Part shown: piece by piece, positions 49,624-57,534 of the stretch
Numbering within the stretch: the first letter of the stretch is position 1
Layout: each line of letters starts with the position of its first letter
NCBI GenBank assembly: GCA_037127585.1
Contig: JBAXYB010000004.1
Span: forward strand, 1 to 64,000
DNA length: 64,000 nucleotides
Source of the DNA: CAINDI01 sp037127585
GTDB taxonomy: Bacteria; Verrucomicrobiota; Verrucomicrobiia; Palsa-1439
Direction of reading: 5' to 3'
Translations under genes and position numbers: made by a program
The notes under the pieces: generated by a model
Databases searched by the model: none
Told to the model about the DNA's origin: nothing
Seen by the model: the letters and a program-made list of their open reading frames with translations, nothing else

Positions 49624-52367
49624 GCCACGGTCTCCTTGATGTGCTGGAACGCACCGAGACGTTCGTCGCCGGTCTTCCGCTCGGTCAGTTTCAGGACGCC
49701 GTTGCCACAGATGGGACGGAAATCACAATTCCGGCAATTCTCCACCGTAGCGTGTTGCGCGAAGACGCCGTCCCGAATCATGTCGGACGCCGTCTGCAAG
49801 AGCCCGGTCAACTCCGCGCGCCGGTCGTCGAGCGCGGCGTGCGAGAATTTCACCGCGCGGTAACCACCGCGCATCGTGAAGTAGAGGTAACTCGCGTCGT
49901 CAACCGTCACGCCCGGCAGGAGTTGTTCGGCGGCCAGCAGATAGAGCGGCAACTGCAACGTCTCGCCGGCGGCCAGCGAATTATTCTTTAAACCGCGCGG
50001 CAGCTTGCCGGCTTTGTAGTCGAGAACGCGCGCGTGGTGGCCGGTGGTCGAGAAATCAATCCGGTCGATCTTGCCGCGGAGTCGGACCGGCGGCGCGACG
50101 ACCAGATCTTTGAATTCCTTCTCGAATTCGCGGGGCTGCCACTCGTCACTTAGCCGGCGCTGTTCGCGGGCCACAAACGCGGTGACTTCGTGCCGGATGA
50201 TCTCCTTTTTGATTTCCCAAACCGTCGGATAGCCGGTGACTCCGGTGCGGGCGAACTCTTGGAATTGTTCATCAATCACCGCCAACGTTCCCCGCCGGTA
50301 ATAGTCCTCCAAAATTGCGTGGTACAGCGACCCGAGATCGAGCGCGTCGATGACGATCGTGGCCTCTGGTTCTTCCCACTTCTCGACGCCGAGCACGTGC
50401 TGCTGGAAATAGGCGAACGGACATTGGAAGAACTTTTCCAGCGAGGTCGCACTGATGACGAGTTTCTCCAGACCGAACCGGTCGCGGAGGAGTTTGAGCG
50501 CGGCGGGGTCGGCAATGACGCCATCATACCGGGTCAGGCGCGACTCACGCCACCGGGTTTTCTCCGCCGCAACACCTCCGGCTACCACGGGCAATGTTTG
50601 CGCGAGATATTGGTCGCGGTCGGCGGCGTGGTGTAAGGCGACGAGGTCGAACTCGCGTTCGTCCACAGCTTCGACATCGTCCCGGAACGCAGCGAGCGGC
50701 ACGACTTGACACGGCATCGATTTGAAATCCGTGGCGCCGGTCGCTTCGAGCAGTAACGACGACGGGACGCGGGGTCGAGCCGTACCGGCATCGAGGCGCG
50801 GGAAACTCAGGATGAGTTGGTCGCGCGCGACGCGACAGGTCAGATCGAACAGTAAGCGCTCTTCGTCGTGGCCGTGGCGTTTTAAAGGGAGCGCGGCGCT
50901 GAGTTGTTGGCGCTCGTCGTCGAGCAAGAGTGGGTCTTCGCGGATGACGCGAGGGAAACTCTTTTCGACAAGTCCGAGCAACACGACAAAATCAAAGCTC
51001 AAGCCGCGCGCGCCCATGACATCGCTGACAAAGACGTTACCGGCTTGGAATCGTTCGGTTTGGTCGGTCGCGGCTTCGAGCGCTTTTTGACTGAACTCGG
51101 TGAACAACGGTAAGTCCACCGGTAGTTCCAGCGCGTCGAGTTCCGTGAGAGCTTCGATGGCGCCGATGACTTTGGCGTGGGTGCCGCCGAGTTGGCGGAA
51201 AGCGTTGAGCGTGGTTGTAACCAACTCGCGCCAGGTGTTGTGCCGGGGTAACGCTTCGGTGGCGGCAAAGAGGTCGTCGATAAACCGGCGGAGTGATTCG
51301 TCGCCTTGGAGCCGGTCGTGCCATTGGGATTTTCCGCTGACGATCCCGAGGCGGACGGTCTGGGCGTCCCAGTGGGAATTCGGGCCGATGTGGCAGGCGA
51401 GTTCCATAACGGCGGCACGACTGAAGTCAGACCGGATGGCGGCGAGGAGGAGCAACAGCAATTTGGCGTCGTGCTGTTCGGTGAGCGGCCGGCCACCACG
51501 GAAGAAGGCGCGGATGCCGAGTTGCGGAAGTGTGTCGCGGAGGATGGCGTCGTATTGGTCGCGCGACCGGCAGAGGATGGCGCAATCGTTGAAGGTCTTG
51601 CCGGGATTGGCGCGGAGGTAGGCGAAGATGGCGCGGACGGCTTCGCGGACTTCGGCGGTTTCGCCGGGGCAGGAGACGACTTGAGGGGGCGAAACGGTGA
51701 ATGGGGGAGCGGGCGAAACGACTTGATAGCCGAGCGATTTGAACCACGCGAGGAGCGGTTGGGAGTAGTCGTCGTGTTCGGTGGCGGGGAAGAAAATGGC
51801 GGACGGAGCGAGCGCGGCGATGAATTGCTTCTGCGTCGCATTGAGGTCGTAGAAGCCGTAGAGGAAAAGTTCGCAGTTCTGGGTTCGCGGTTCGGGGTTG
51901 AGGAAGTTGTGCTCGGCGAGCCAGGCCCGGTAAGTCGTGTAGGCGGCGGCGAGCTCACGAAGCTTGGGGGTTGTGCCGGCGAGTTTGGTCAGGCCGGCTT
52001 CTTGGAGATCGGTGAAGGTGTTGCGCAACGCGGTGGCGAAGCCGGTCGTATGGCTGACCGGCGCAAAGTACCCATCCGCCGGTAAGGCGTGGGCGAGTTG
52101 CCGGCAGAGGAGTTCGAGGGCCAATGGCGGTGGGACTGTCGCCGGGCGCATCAGGTCATTGAGGGTTTGGAAGTCGACGTTGACGTGGGGGGCGAGTTTG
52201 CGGCGGAGGGCGAGACCGAGTAAATGCGTCGGGACGATGACGGTGACTGGCGCGAGTGGGCGCCGGGCTTGCAGGCGCGCCGCGAGCGCGGCTTCGAGCG
52301 TGGGCTGAAATGCGCCGAGATGGATTTGGCGTGGCGTCGGCGCGGAAAAGTTGTTAGTCCTAGACAC
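49620..52367 (-). CDS. addB: AddB-like PD-(D/E)XK nuclease/helicase-like protein
   Basis: 915 residues from the GTG at 52367; an ATG at 52442 would add 25 residues but run 71 bases into lptF. Parts: an N-terminal inactive helicase region, then the nuclease with ISATSLEKFFQCPFAYFQQH, LGSLYHAILEDYYR, LRGKIDRIDFS and VLDYKAGK, and a Cys cluster (one Cys near 685 plus CRNC...C near the end), which in AddB proteins holds an iron-sulfur cluster. It works with AddA. Its start is only four bases from the divergent lptF start, so the two 5' regions may overlap in transcription. Confidence 0.85.
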   Translation of the reverse strand: MSRTNNFSAPTPRQIHLGAFQPTLEAALAARLQARRPLAPVTVIVPTHLLGLALRRKLAPHVNVDFQTLNDLMRPATVPPPLALELLCRQLAHALPADGYFAPVSHTTGFATALRNTFTDLQEAGLTKLAGTTPKLRELAAAYTTYRAWLAEHNFLNPEPRTQNCELFLYGFYDLNATQKQFIAALAPSAIFFPATEHDDYSQPLLAWFKSLGYQVVSPAPPFTVSPPQVVSCPGETAEVREAVRAIFAYLRANPGKTFNDCAILCRSRDQYDAILRDTLPQLGIRAFFRGGRPLTEQHDAKLLLLLLAAIRSDFSRAAVMELACHIGPNSHWDAQTVRLGIVSGKSQWHDRLQGDESLRRFIDDLFAATEALPRHNTWRELVTTTLNAFRQLGGTHAKVIGAIEALTELDALELPVDLPLFTEFSQKALEAATDQTERFQAGNVFVSDVMGARGLSFDFVVLLGLVEKSFPRVIREDPLLLDDERQQLSAALPLKRHGHDEERLLFDLTCRVARDQLILSFPRLDAGTARPRVPSSLLLEATGATDFKSMPCQVVPLAAFRDDVEAVDEREFDLVALHHAADRDQYLAQTLPVVAGGVAAEKTRWRESRLTRYDGVIADPAALKLLRDRFGLEKLVISATSLEKFFQCPFAYFQQHVLGVEKWEEPEATIVIDALDLGSLYHAILEDYYRRGTLAVIDEQFQEFARTGVTGYPTVWEIKKEIIRHEVTAFVAREQRRLSDEWQPREFEKEFKDLVVAPPVRLRGKIDRIDFSTTGHHARVLDYKAGKLPRGLKNNSLAAGETLQLPLYLLAAEQLLPGVTVDDASYLYFTMRGGYRAVKFSHAALDDRRAELTGLLQTASDMIRDGVFAQHATVENCRNCDFRPICGNGVLKLTERKTGDERLGAFQHIKETVA

Positions 52368-52371
52368 GTTG

Positions 52372-53484
52372 ATGAAAATTTTGCCGAAGTATATCACACG
52401 GCAGTTGGCGACCACGCTGTTTTTCACGCTCGGCGTGTTCACGTTTGTGTTGTTGCTGGGGCGCGTGCTGAAGCAGCTCAGCGATCTGCTCGTGAACCGG
52501 CAAGTCGGGCTGGATGTCGTGGCGTGGTTTCTGGCGTTGTTGATGCCCAGCGTGATGAGCTTTTCGTTGCCGATGGCAATGCTGGCGTCAGTTTTGTTGG
52601 TGTTCGGGCGGATGAGCGCGGATAGCGAGTTGACCGCGATGCGGGCCAGCGGGATAGGCCTCGGGCGGGTGGCGGCACCGGTGATTATTCTTTCGCTGTT
52701 GATGGGGGCGTTTTGTTTTTACGTGAATACGGAACTGGCGCCGCTGTGCCGGTTTAAGTTTCGGACGTTGTTTCTGCAATTGAGCACGGAGAATCCGATG
52801 GCGTTGTTGGAGGAAGGGGCATACATCAAAGACTTCCCGGGGTATGTCATCTACGTCGGCCGAAAACACGCCGACCATGTCGAGGATGTGTTGCTCTACA
52901 CGCTCGACGATAAAGGCAACGTTGTCTCCAGCCTCCGCGCCCAACGCGGCACAGTGACCGGCAAAGCGGCCGAACGTAAGTTACTGCTCGACCTTTACGA
53001 TGTGCGCGGCGATCTACACGACCAGAGCGATCCGACCAACGTGCACAAGATCAGCCCCGGGACGACGGCGAACCACTACCCAATCGAATTAGATGTGTCG
53101 CAAGCGATCCGGCTGGCGCGGTCGGCGCGGACGTTGACGGATTTATTATTCAGCGAATTGCGCGACGAGATTGCCCGGTTGCGTAGTATCGGCATTTATC
53201 CGGCCGCGGCGCTGATGGAAGCACACCAGCGCGTCGCGTCGGCGGTCGCGTGCGTGGCGTTCACGTTGATCGGGATTCCGCTCGGCATCAAGGCGAGCCG
53301 GCGCGAAACGTCCATCGGGATCGCGTTGAGTCTCGGGCTGGCGTCGATTTATTATTTGATGCTGGTTCTGGCGAGCACGCTGCGCAGCAAGCCGTACTTG
53401 TTTCCAGAGGCGATTCTCTGGACACCGAATCTCATCTTTGAAGTGCTCGGCGTGTGGTTGCTCTGGCGTGTTAGTCGCGTGTAG
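52372..53484 (+). CDS. LptF/LptG-family permease
   Basis: 370 residues. First helix TTLFFTLGVFTFVLLLGRVL follows MKILPKYITRQLA. Conserved family parts: FLALLMPSVMSFSLPMAMLA, SVLLVFGRMSADSELTAMRA, SGIGL, AFCFYVNTELAP, and three C-terminal helices (AFTLIGIPLGIKASRRETSI). The middle part is a periplasmic beta-jellyroll. It would export LPS toward the outer membrane with LptBC; only one permease gene is seen here. No Shine-Dalgarno sequence. Confidence 0.9.
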   Translation: MKILPKYITRQLATTLFFTLGVFTFVLLLGRVLKQLSDLLVNRQVGLDVVAWFLALLMPSVMSFSLPMAMLASVLLVFGRMSADSELTAMRASGIGLGRVAAPVIILSLLMGAFCFYVNTELAPLCRFKFRTLFLQLSTENPMALLEEGAYIKDFPGYVIYVGRKHADHVEDVLLYTLDDKGNVVSSLRAQRGTVTGKAAERKLLLDLYDVRGDLHDQSDPTNVHKISPGTTANHYPIELDVSQAIRLARSARTLTDLLFSELRDEIARLRSIGIYPAAALMEAHQRVASAVACVAFTLIGIPLGIKASRRETSIGIALSLGLASIYYLMLVLASTLRSKPYLFPEAILWTPNLIFEVLGVWLLWRVSRV

Positions 53485-53494
53485 TGCTCCCCGC

Positions 53495-53523
53495 TTGATG
53501 CCGCTTACCGGCTGTGGCACAAT
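53495..53523 (+). promoter_or_regulatory. FHA gene promoter
   Basis: TTGATG, 17-base spacer, CACAAT, followed by a leader with GGAG (53541-53544). Confidence 0.5.
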
Positions 53524-53553
53524 CCGAACGGGTCAAGCGTGGAGAACTAGCGA

Positions 53554-53865
53554 CTGAGTTCACCTAAAGCATATCTTGTAAAGATTGAGCCGGAAGGTTT
53601 CGAGAGTGATCGGTGGGCGATCACCGACAAACCGCTCATGATCGGCCGCAGTAAAGACGCCGGGGTACCGCTGCTGAGTCGGAAAGTCTCCCGCGTCCAA
53701 TGCCTGATCGCCCTCCAACGCGATGGCTCGTACATTCTGGTGGATCTTCATTCAACCAACGGCACGCGCGTGAATGACCGGTTGCTTCTGGGAAAAGAGG
53801 CCGTGCTCCAAGTGTACGACCGGATCGCCATCGGCGACGCGCAGTTTATCTTCAAAATGCTCTAA
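53554..53865 (+). CDS. Small FHA-domain protein with probable CTG start
   Basis: 103 residues from CTG. FHA domain with LMIGRSKDAGVPLLSRKVSR, then VQCLIALQRDGSYILVDLHS, TNGTRVNDRLL and IAIGDAQFIF: the GRS, SR and NG phosphothreonine-binding residues are present. The in-frame ATG at 53638 would cut the first strand (SPKAYLVKIEPEG), so an earlier start is needed. The only candidate after the in-frame stop is CTG at 53554, nine bases after a GGAG. No kinase is next to it. Confidence 0.7.
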   Translation: MSSPKAYLVKIEPEGFESDRWAITDKPLMIGRSKDAGVPLLSRKVSRVQCLIALQRDGSYILVDLHSTNGTRVNDRLLLGKEAVLQVYDRIAIGDAQFIFKML

Positions 53866-53890
53866 ACCAATGCCGGTATCGGAAACCGGC

Positions 53891-54367
53891 TTACGCCTTA
53901 AAGATTGCGGCGGTGAATCCGAGAATCACGCCCGCGACGTTGTGACTGTTTAATTTGGCGAAATTGATCCGCAGCGTTTCATCGGCCAGATACTCCGTGT
54001 GTTCCGTGACGACGCGCACGGTGCGGCCATCTTTTGAAACCAAGAAGGCCAGCTTTGGCGCCAGCAGTCCGGCAACGCTCGTCGCGCCTGCTTTTGGCAG
54101 CACCGTCAGTTCGAGGCTGGCGCAGTACTCGGTGGGATTCTCGTCGGCGGCCTGGTCTTCAACGATCTGGACGCGACAGCGATCGGCTAAGACCGCTTTC
54201 ACTTCCTCACACGCTGGGCGGACGATTTCCCGCAGCAGTTCCCGGTGTTTGTTCCGCTGCTGTTGGGCCTGATCCGTATGGCGATCCGCTTCAGCCCGAC
54301 CTTTGGCCCGCGCCTGGTCATACGATGCCAATTGGGCGTGAAGTTGCGTGACAATATTGGTCCTCAT
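53891..54367 (-). CDS. Hypothetical protein, 158 residues
   Basis: I do not recognise a family. The first 55 residues form a long charged helix (ASYDQARAKGRAEADRHTDQ, AQQQRNKHRELLREIV), probably coiled coil. The rest alternates beta strands (ASLELTVLPKA, AFLVSKDGRTVRVVTE) and ends with a hydrophobic stretch (VAGVILGFTAAIFKA). No signal peptide. It appears monocistronic from its own leaderless-type promoter. Confidence 0.65.
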   Translation of the reverse strand: MRTNIVTQLHAQLASYDQARAKGRAEADRHTDQAQQQRNKHRELLREIVRPACEEVKAVLADRCRVQIVEDQAADENPTEYCASLELTVLPKAGATSVAGLLAPKLAFLVSKDGRTVRVVTEHTEYLADETLRINFAKLNSHNVAGVILGFTAAIFKA

Positions 54368-54373
54368 GGCACT

Positions 54374-54402
54374 TACCTACAAACTAGCTGCCACCATGCC
54401 AA
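54374..54402 (-). promoter_or_regulatory. Promoter of the 158-residue protein gene, leaderless type
   Basis: TTGGCA, 17-base spacer, TAGGTA on the minus strand. The -10 box ends six bases before the ATG. Confidence 0.45.
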
Positions 54403-55425
54403 CTAGCCGGCCAGCGTTCGCCCCATGACTTCGACCAACGGCCGAATCGCAGCCATTAATTGCGCGAATTGCTCGGGCTTGAGTTGCTGGCCGCCGTCAC
54501 TCAGCGCGGTGGCCGGATCGGGATGAACTTCAACCAACAAACCGTCAGCACCAACCGCCACCGCCGCCCGCGCCAACGGGATGATCATGTCGGCGCGACC
54601 GGCCGCATGACTCGGATCGACGAAGACCGGCAAGTGCGTCTCCTTCTTCGCCACGGCGACCGCCGACAAGTCGAGCGTGTTCCGGCACGCAGTCTCGAAC
54701 GTGCGGATGCCGCGTTCACAGAGAATGACCTGATTGTTGCCATGCACGCAGATGTACTCGGCGGCCAACAGCCATTCGTCCACCAGACCGGAAACACCCC
54801 GCTTCAACAGAATCGGCTTACCGGCGGCGGCGGCGGCGGCGAGGAGGGGAATATTTTGGGCGTTGCGCGCGCCAATCTGGAGCACGTCGGCATAGCTCGC
54901 CACCAATTCGACATCTAGCGGACTCATCACTTCGGTCACGATGGGCAAGCCGGTCACAGCTCGCGCTTCTTTCAACATCTCCAGCGCCGGTTGGCCGAGT
55001 CCCTGGAAGTCATACGGTGAGGTGCGCGGCTTGAATGCGCCACCGCGGAAGAGCGTCGCGCCGGAGGCCTTGACGGTTTTGGCGGTCGCGATGGTTTGGT
55101 CCGCTGTTTCGACGGAACACGGGCCGGCCACAACGTGAAATGCTTTGCCACCGAGTTTGAGTCCCGCCACATCAATAACCGTGTCGTGGGCCTGGTATTG
55201 CCGGCTGACGAGCTTGTATTTCTTTTGCACCCGCGTGACGGATTCGACTTGCGGGTAAACGATGAGCGATTCGAGGGTGTGATGGTTGCGTTCGTCGCCG
55301 ACGCAGGCGACGATGGTGCGTTCGACGCCGCGAATCAGTCTCGGCTCGTACTCGAATTTCTTAACGGCATCACAGACTTGCTGGATTTCGGTTTCGTTGC
55401 TGCCAATTTTGAGGACGATAATCAC
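54403..55425 (-). CDS. aroF: 3-deoxy-7-phosphoheptulonate synthase (type I-beta)
   Basis: 340 residues. Joins phosphoenolpyruvate and erythrose 4-phosphate at the start of the shikimate pathway. The N-terminal ferredoxin-like regulatory domain (1-85, MIIVLKIGSNETEIQQVCDA) precedes the barrel, with VAGPCSVE, LFRGGAFKPRTSPYDFQGLG, KPILLKRG, and VDPSHAAGRADMI. This is the Thermotoga/Bacillus-like class. An Ala run (residues about 205-212) is encoded by a GCC repeat. The start is GTG, supported by a promoter whose -10 box ends six bases upstream. Confidence 0.95.
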   Translation of the reverse strand: MIIVLKIGSNETEIQQVCDAVKKFEYEPRLIRGVERTIVACVGDERNHHTLESLIVYPQVESVTRVQKKYKLVSRQYQAHDTVIDVAGLKLGGKAFHVVAGPCSVETADQTIATAKTVKASGATLFRGGAFKPRTSPYDFQGLGQPALEMLKEARAVTGLPIVTEVMSPLDVELVASYADVLQIGARNAQNIPLLAAAAAAGKPILLKRGVSGLVDEWLLAAEYICVHGNNQVILCERGIRTFETACRNTLDLSAVAVAKKETHLPVFVDPSHAAGRADMIIPLARAAVAVGADGLLVEVHPDPATALSDGGQQLKPEQFAQLMAAIRPLVEVMGRTLAG

Positions 55426-55431
55426 ACAGAG

Positions 55432-55460
55432 GATGTAGCAACCGGTCGGAGGAAAGTCAA
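55432..55460 (-). promoter_or_regulatory. aroF promoter, leaderless type
   Basis: TTGACT, 17-base spacer, TACATC on the minus strand. The -10 box ends six bases before the GTG. Confidence 0.6.
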
Positions 55461-55461
55461 A

Positions 55462-56805
55462 CTAGCCGGCGGCGACCGCGCCGAAATAGCCGTCCCAGGC
55501 GATGTCGACGATTTCTTTGCTCAGGCGAAGTTTCTCGCGGTTATAGCGGCAGACTTCCATGGCGCGGTCGATGAGGTCGCGGGGTTCGCAGGCTTTTGGC
55601 TCGCGGTTTTCTTTGCCGTACCGGATTTCGAGGTGCGCCAGGATTGTCGGGTCAACAGTTAGCCCATGCCGGCGCGCGTACCGGATGAAGATATCGGCGT
55701 ACGTCTGCGGACTCGGCGCCATGACGTGGATCCGGTAGCCCATGCGCCGCAGGAACGCTTCGTCGGCAAGATCGGAGACCGTCAGATTGGTGGCGAACAC
55801 GATGACTTGCTCGAAGGGCACTTGGAATTTTTTGCCGTTGTTAAGCGTCAGATAGTCGATCCGACTTTCGAGCGGAATGATCCACCGATTGAGCAACGCT
55901 TCCGGCGAGCAGCGTTGCCGGCCGAGATCGTCCACGACCAAGACGCCGCCGTTGGATTTCAACTGGAACGGCGCTTCGTAGTACCGGTGCGCGGGTGAGT
56001 TCGCGAGATCCATGCTCTCGATGGTGAGTTCGCCACCGACGACGACGAGGGGCGGCTTGATCTTGACCCACCGGCGGTCGTAATCGGTTTCCTCTATCTT
56101 GCAGGCTTCGTGGGTGTGCGGGTCGAACAACCGAATGACTTGACCGTCGACTTCGATGGCGTAGGGAATCCAAATGTTGCCGTCGATCGCATCGACGAGA
56201 GCGCGGGCGATGGCGGTCTTGCCGTTACCGGATGGACCGCTCAGAAACAGACTGCGACCGGAGCTGGCGACCAAGCCCAGCACTTGTTTGACGCCATCGT
56301 TGAGAACGAGTTCGCCCATCGCGTTGTCGAGATCGCTGCGCGCGGAAGGCGGGCGGGCTTGCACTTGCTTGGAGAGCCGGTCGGAGTACGCATCCAGCGA
56401 GACCGGCGCGGGGCCGACGTAGCTATTCGAAGCGGAGACGCGCGCGTATTCAGTCCACCCGCGTTCGAGCATCGCGTACCGGTGATTGTGGGAACCGACC
56501 ACGCCTTTAATCTCGACGAATTTGTCGCGCGTGAGTTTTTGCAACACCGCGTCGGTAATCATCAAGCCGAGATGCAAACGCGTGGCCACATCGGAAGCCG
56601 TTGAATTCGGGTCAACCGCCATCGCCTTCAACACTAGTTCGCCCAGAAACCCGGACGAAATGCCAAGCTCCTCGATCGTCATCGGCATCGGCGGCTTGAA
56701 CGAGTGTCCGTCGTCCACCAGCAACGACGTCGTCGCCGCCGATTTAAGATGCGGCGTGAAGCTGACGACCTTTTTGGTGTTATCGGTATTGGCTAGGGCG
56801 ATCAT
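55462..56805 (-). CDS. AAA-family ATPase, predicted chaperone-like
   Basis: 447 residues. A region with a winged-helix look at about 45-130 (STASDVATRLHLGLMITDAV, LQKLTRDKF), then one AAA module: Walker A LSGPSGNGKTAIARAL near 190, Walker B GGVLVVDDLGRQRCSPEALL, a sensor-like FATNL, and a C-terminal helical lid. Known as a conserved ATPase in PVC and other phyla, without an assigned function as far as I know. The promoter may be the weak TTAGCC/TATTTT pair upstream. It does not form an operon with aroF (aroF has its own promoter). Confidence 0.8.
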   Translation of the reverse strand: MIALANTDNTKKVVSFTPHLKSAATTSLLVDDGHSFKPPMPMTIEELGISSGFLGELVLKAMAVDPNSTASDVATRLHLGLMITDAVLQKLTRDKFVEIKGVVGSHNHRYAMLERGWTEYARVSASNSYVGPAPVSLDAYSDRLSKQVQARPPSARSDLDNAMGELVLNDGVKQVLGLVASSGRSLFLSGPSGNGKTAIARALVDAIDGNIWIPYAIEVDGQVIRLFDPHTHEACKIEETDYDRRWVKIKPPLVVVGGELTIESMDLANSPAHRYYEAPFQLKSNGGVLVVDDLGRQRCSPEALLNRWIIPLESRIDYLTLNNGKKFQVPFEQVIVFATNLTVSDLADEAFLRRMGYRIHVMAPSPQTYADIFIRYARRHGLTVDPTILAHLEIRYGKENREPKACEPRDLIDRAMEVCRYNREKLRLSKEIVDIAWDGYFGAVAAG

Positions 56806-56857
56806 TGTTTAATAATCCGATTCAAAAATAGCGGCTTCCATGCCAGTCGGCTAATCC

Positions 56858-56886
56858 TTGCAACGCTGCCGGCTTTTTCCTAAAGT
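56858..56886 (+). promoter_or_regulatory. LysM gene promoter, leaderless type
   Basis: TTGCAA, 17-base spacer, TAAAGT. The -10 box ends seven bases before the ATG. Confidence 0.65.
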
Positions 56887-56893
56887 GCCCGGC

Positions 56894-57418
56894 ATGACAA
56901 CGCGCTTATTGACAAGGGTTTTGGTGATTTCCACCCTGCTCGCCTGCCTCCCGGCGGCGCCGGCAGCCGATCAAACCATCAATCAAAACTTGGGAGTCAT
57001 GGACGAGAAAGTCAATCGACTCAACGCCCAGATGGAAGACTTGCTGGTCCGCTACCAGGCAATGCAAAAGGACATGGACTTGATTCGTGGCGAACTCCAA
57101 GAATTTCGCCGCGCCGGCGGTGGCGTCTCGCAAGCCGACCTGAAAGCACTTGACGACCGCATCCAAGCCGTCGACACCGCCCGGAAAAATGACCGGCAAG
57201 CCATCATCGATCAACTCGCCAAAGAACTCGCCGGCGCCGGTAAGCCCGCCGGCAAGACACCGCCAGCGGCTGACGGGAAAGAGCATGTCGTACTAAAAGG
57301 CGAATACCTCGCCACGATTGCGCGCAAGTATGGCGTGTCAGTCGCCGACTTGAAGAAGGCGAATAATCTGACCGGCGACGACATCAAGGTCGGGCAGAAG
57401 TTGACGATCCCGAAGTAA
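56894..57418 (+). CDS. Exported coiled-coil protein with C-terminal LysM domain
   Basis: 174 residues. Signal peptide of about 25 residues (LLTRVLVISTLLACLPAAPA). A coiled coil covers about 30-115 (MDEKVNRLNAQMEDLLVRYQ, AMQKDMDLIRGELQEFR). After a Pro/Ala/Gly linker comes one LysM (EHVVLKGEYLATIARKYGVS, VADLKKANNL, VGQKLTIPK), which binds peptidoglycan. Likely a periplasmic protein anchored to the wall. Start set by the signal peptide and the promoter. Confidence 0.87.
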   Translation: MTTRLLTRVLVISTLLACLPAAPAADQTINQNLGVMDEKVNRLNAQMEDLLVRYQAMQKDMDLIRGELQEFRRAGGGVSQADLKALDDRIQAVDTARKNDRQAIIDQLAKELAGAGKPAGKTPPAADGKEHVVLKGEYLATIARKYGVSVADLKKANNLTGDDIKVGQKLTIPK

Positions 57419-57437
57419 TCGCAACAGGATCGCCATT

Positions 57438-57510
57438 GTAGCCGCGAGCCTGCTCGCGGCCCCACGGAATGCGCCAGTCCACAGTGAACCGCGAGCAGGC
57501 TCGCGGCTAC
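57438..57510. repeat. GTAGCC...GGCTAC palindrome between convergent genes
   Basis: Perfect arms of 22 bases, GTAGCCGCGAGCCTGCTCGC... (57438-57459) and ...GCGAGCAGGCTCGCGGCTAC (57489-57510). Lying between the ends of the LysM gene and dnaE, it is positioned to work as a two-way terminator hairpin. Confidence 0.8.
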
Positions 57511-57534
57511 AAAACCGAATTTCAAAACGCGCTC

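Noticed and set aside
54815..54850. GCC/GGC trinucleotide run in aroF as a phase-variation tract
   Set aside because: A trinucleotide run cannot shift the frame; it only changes the length of a short Ala stretch.
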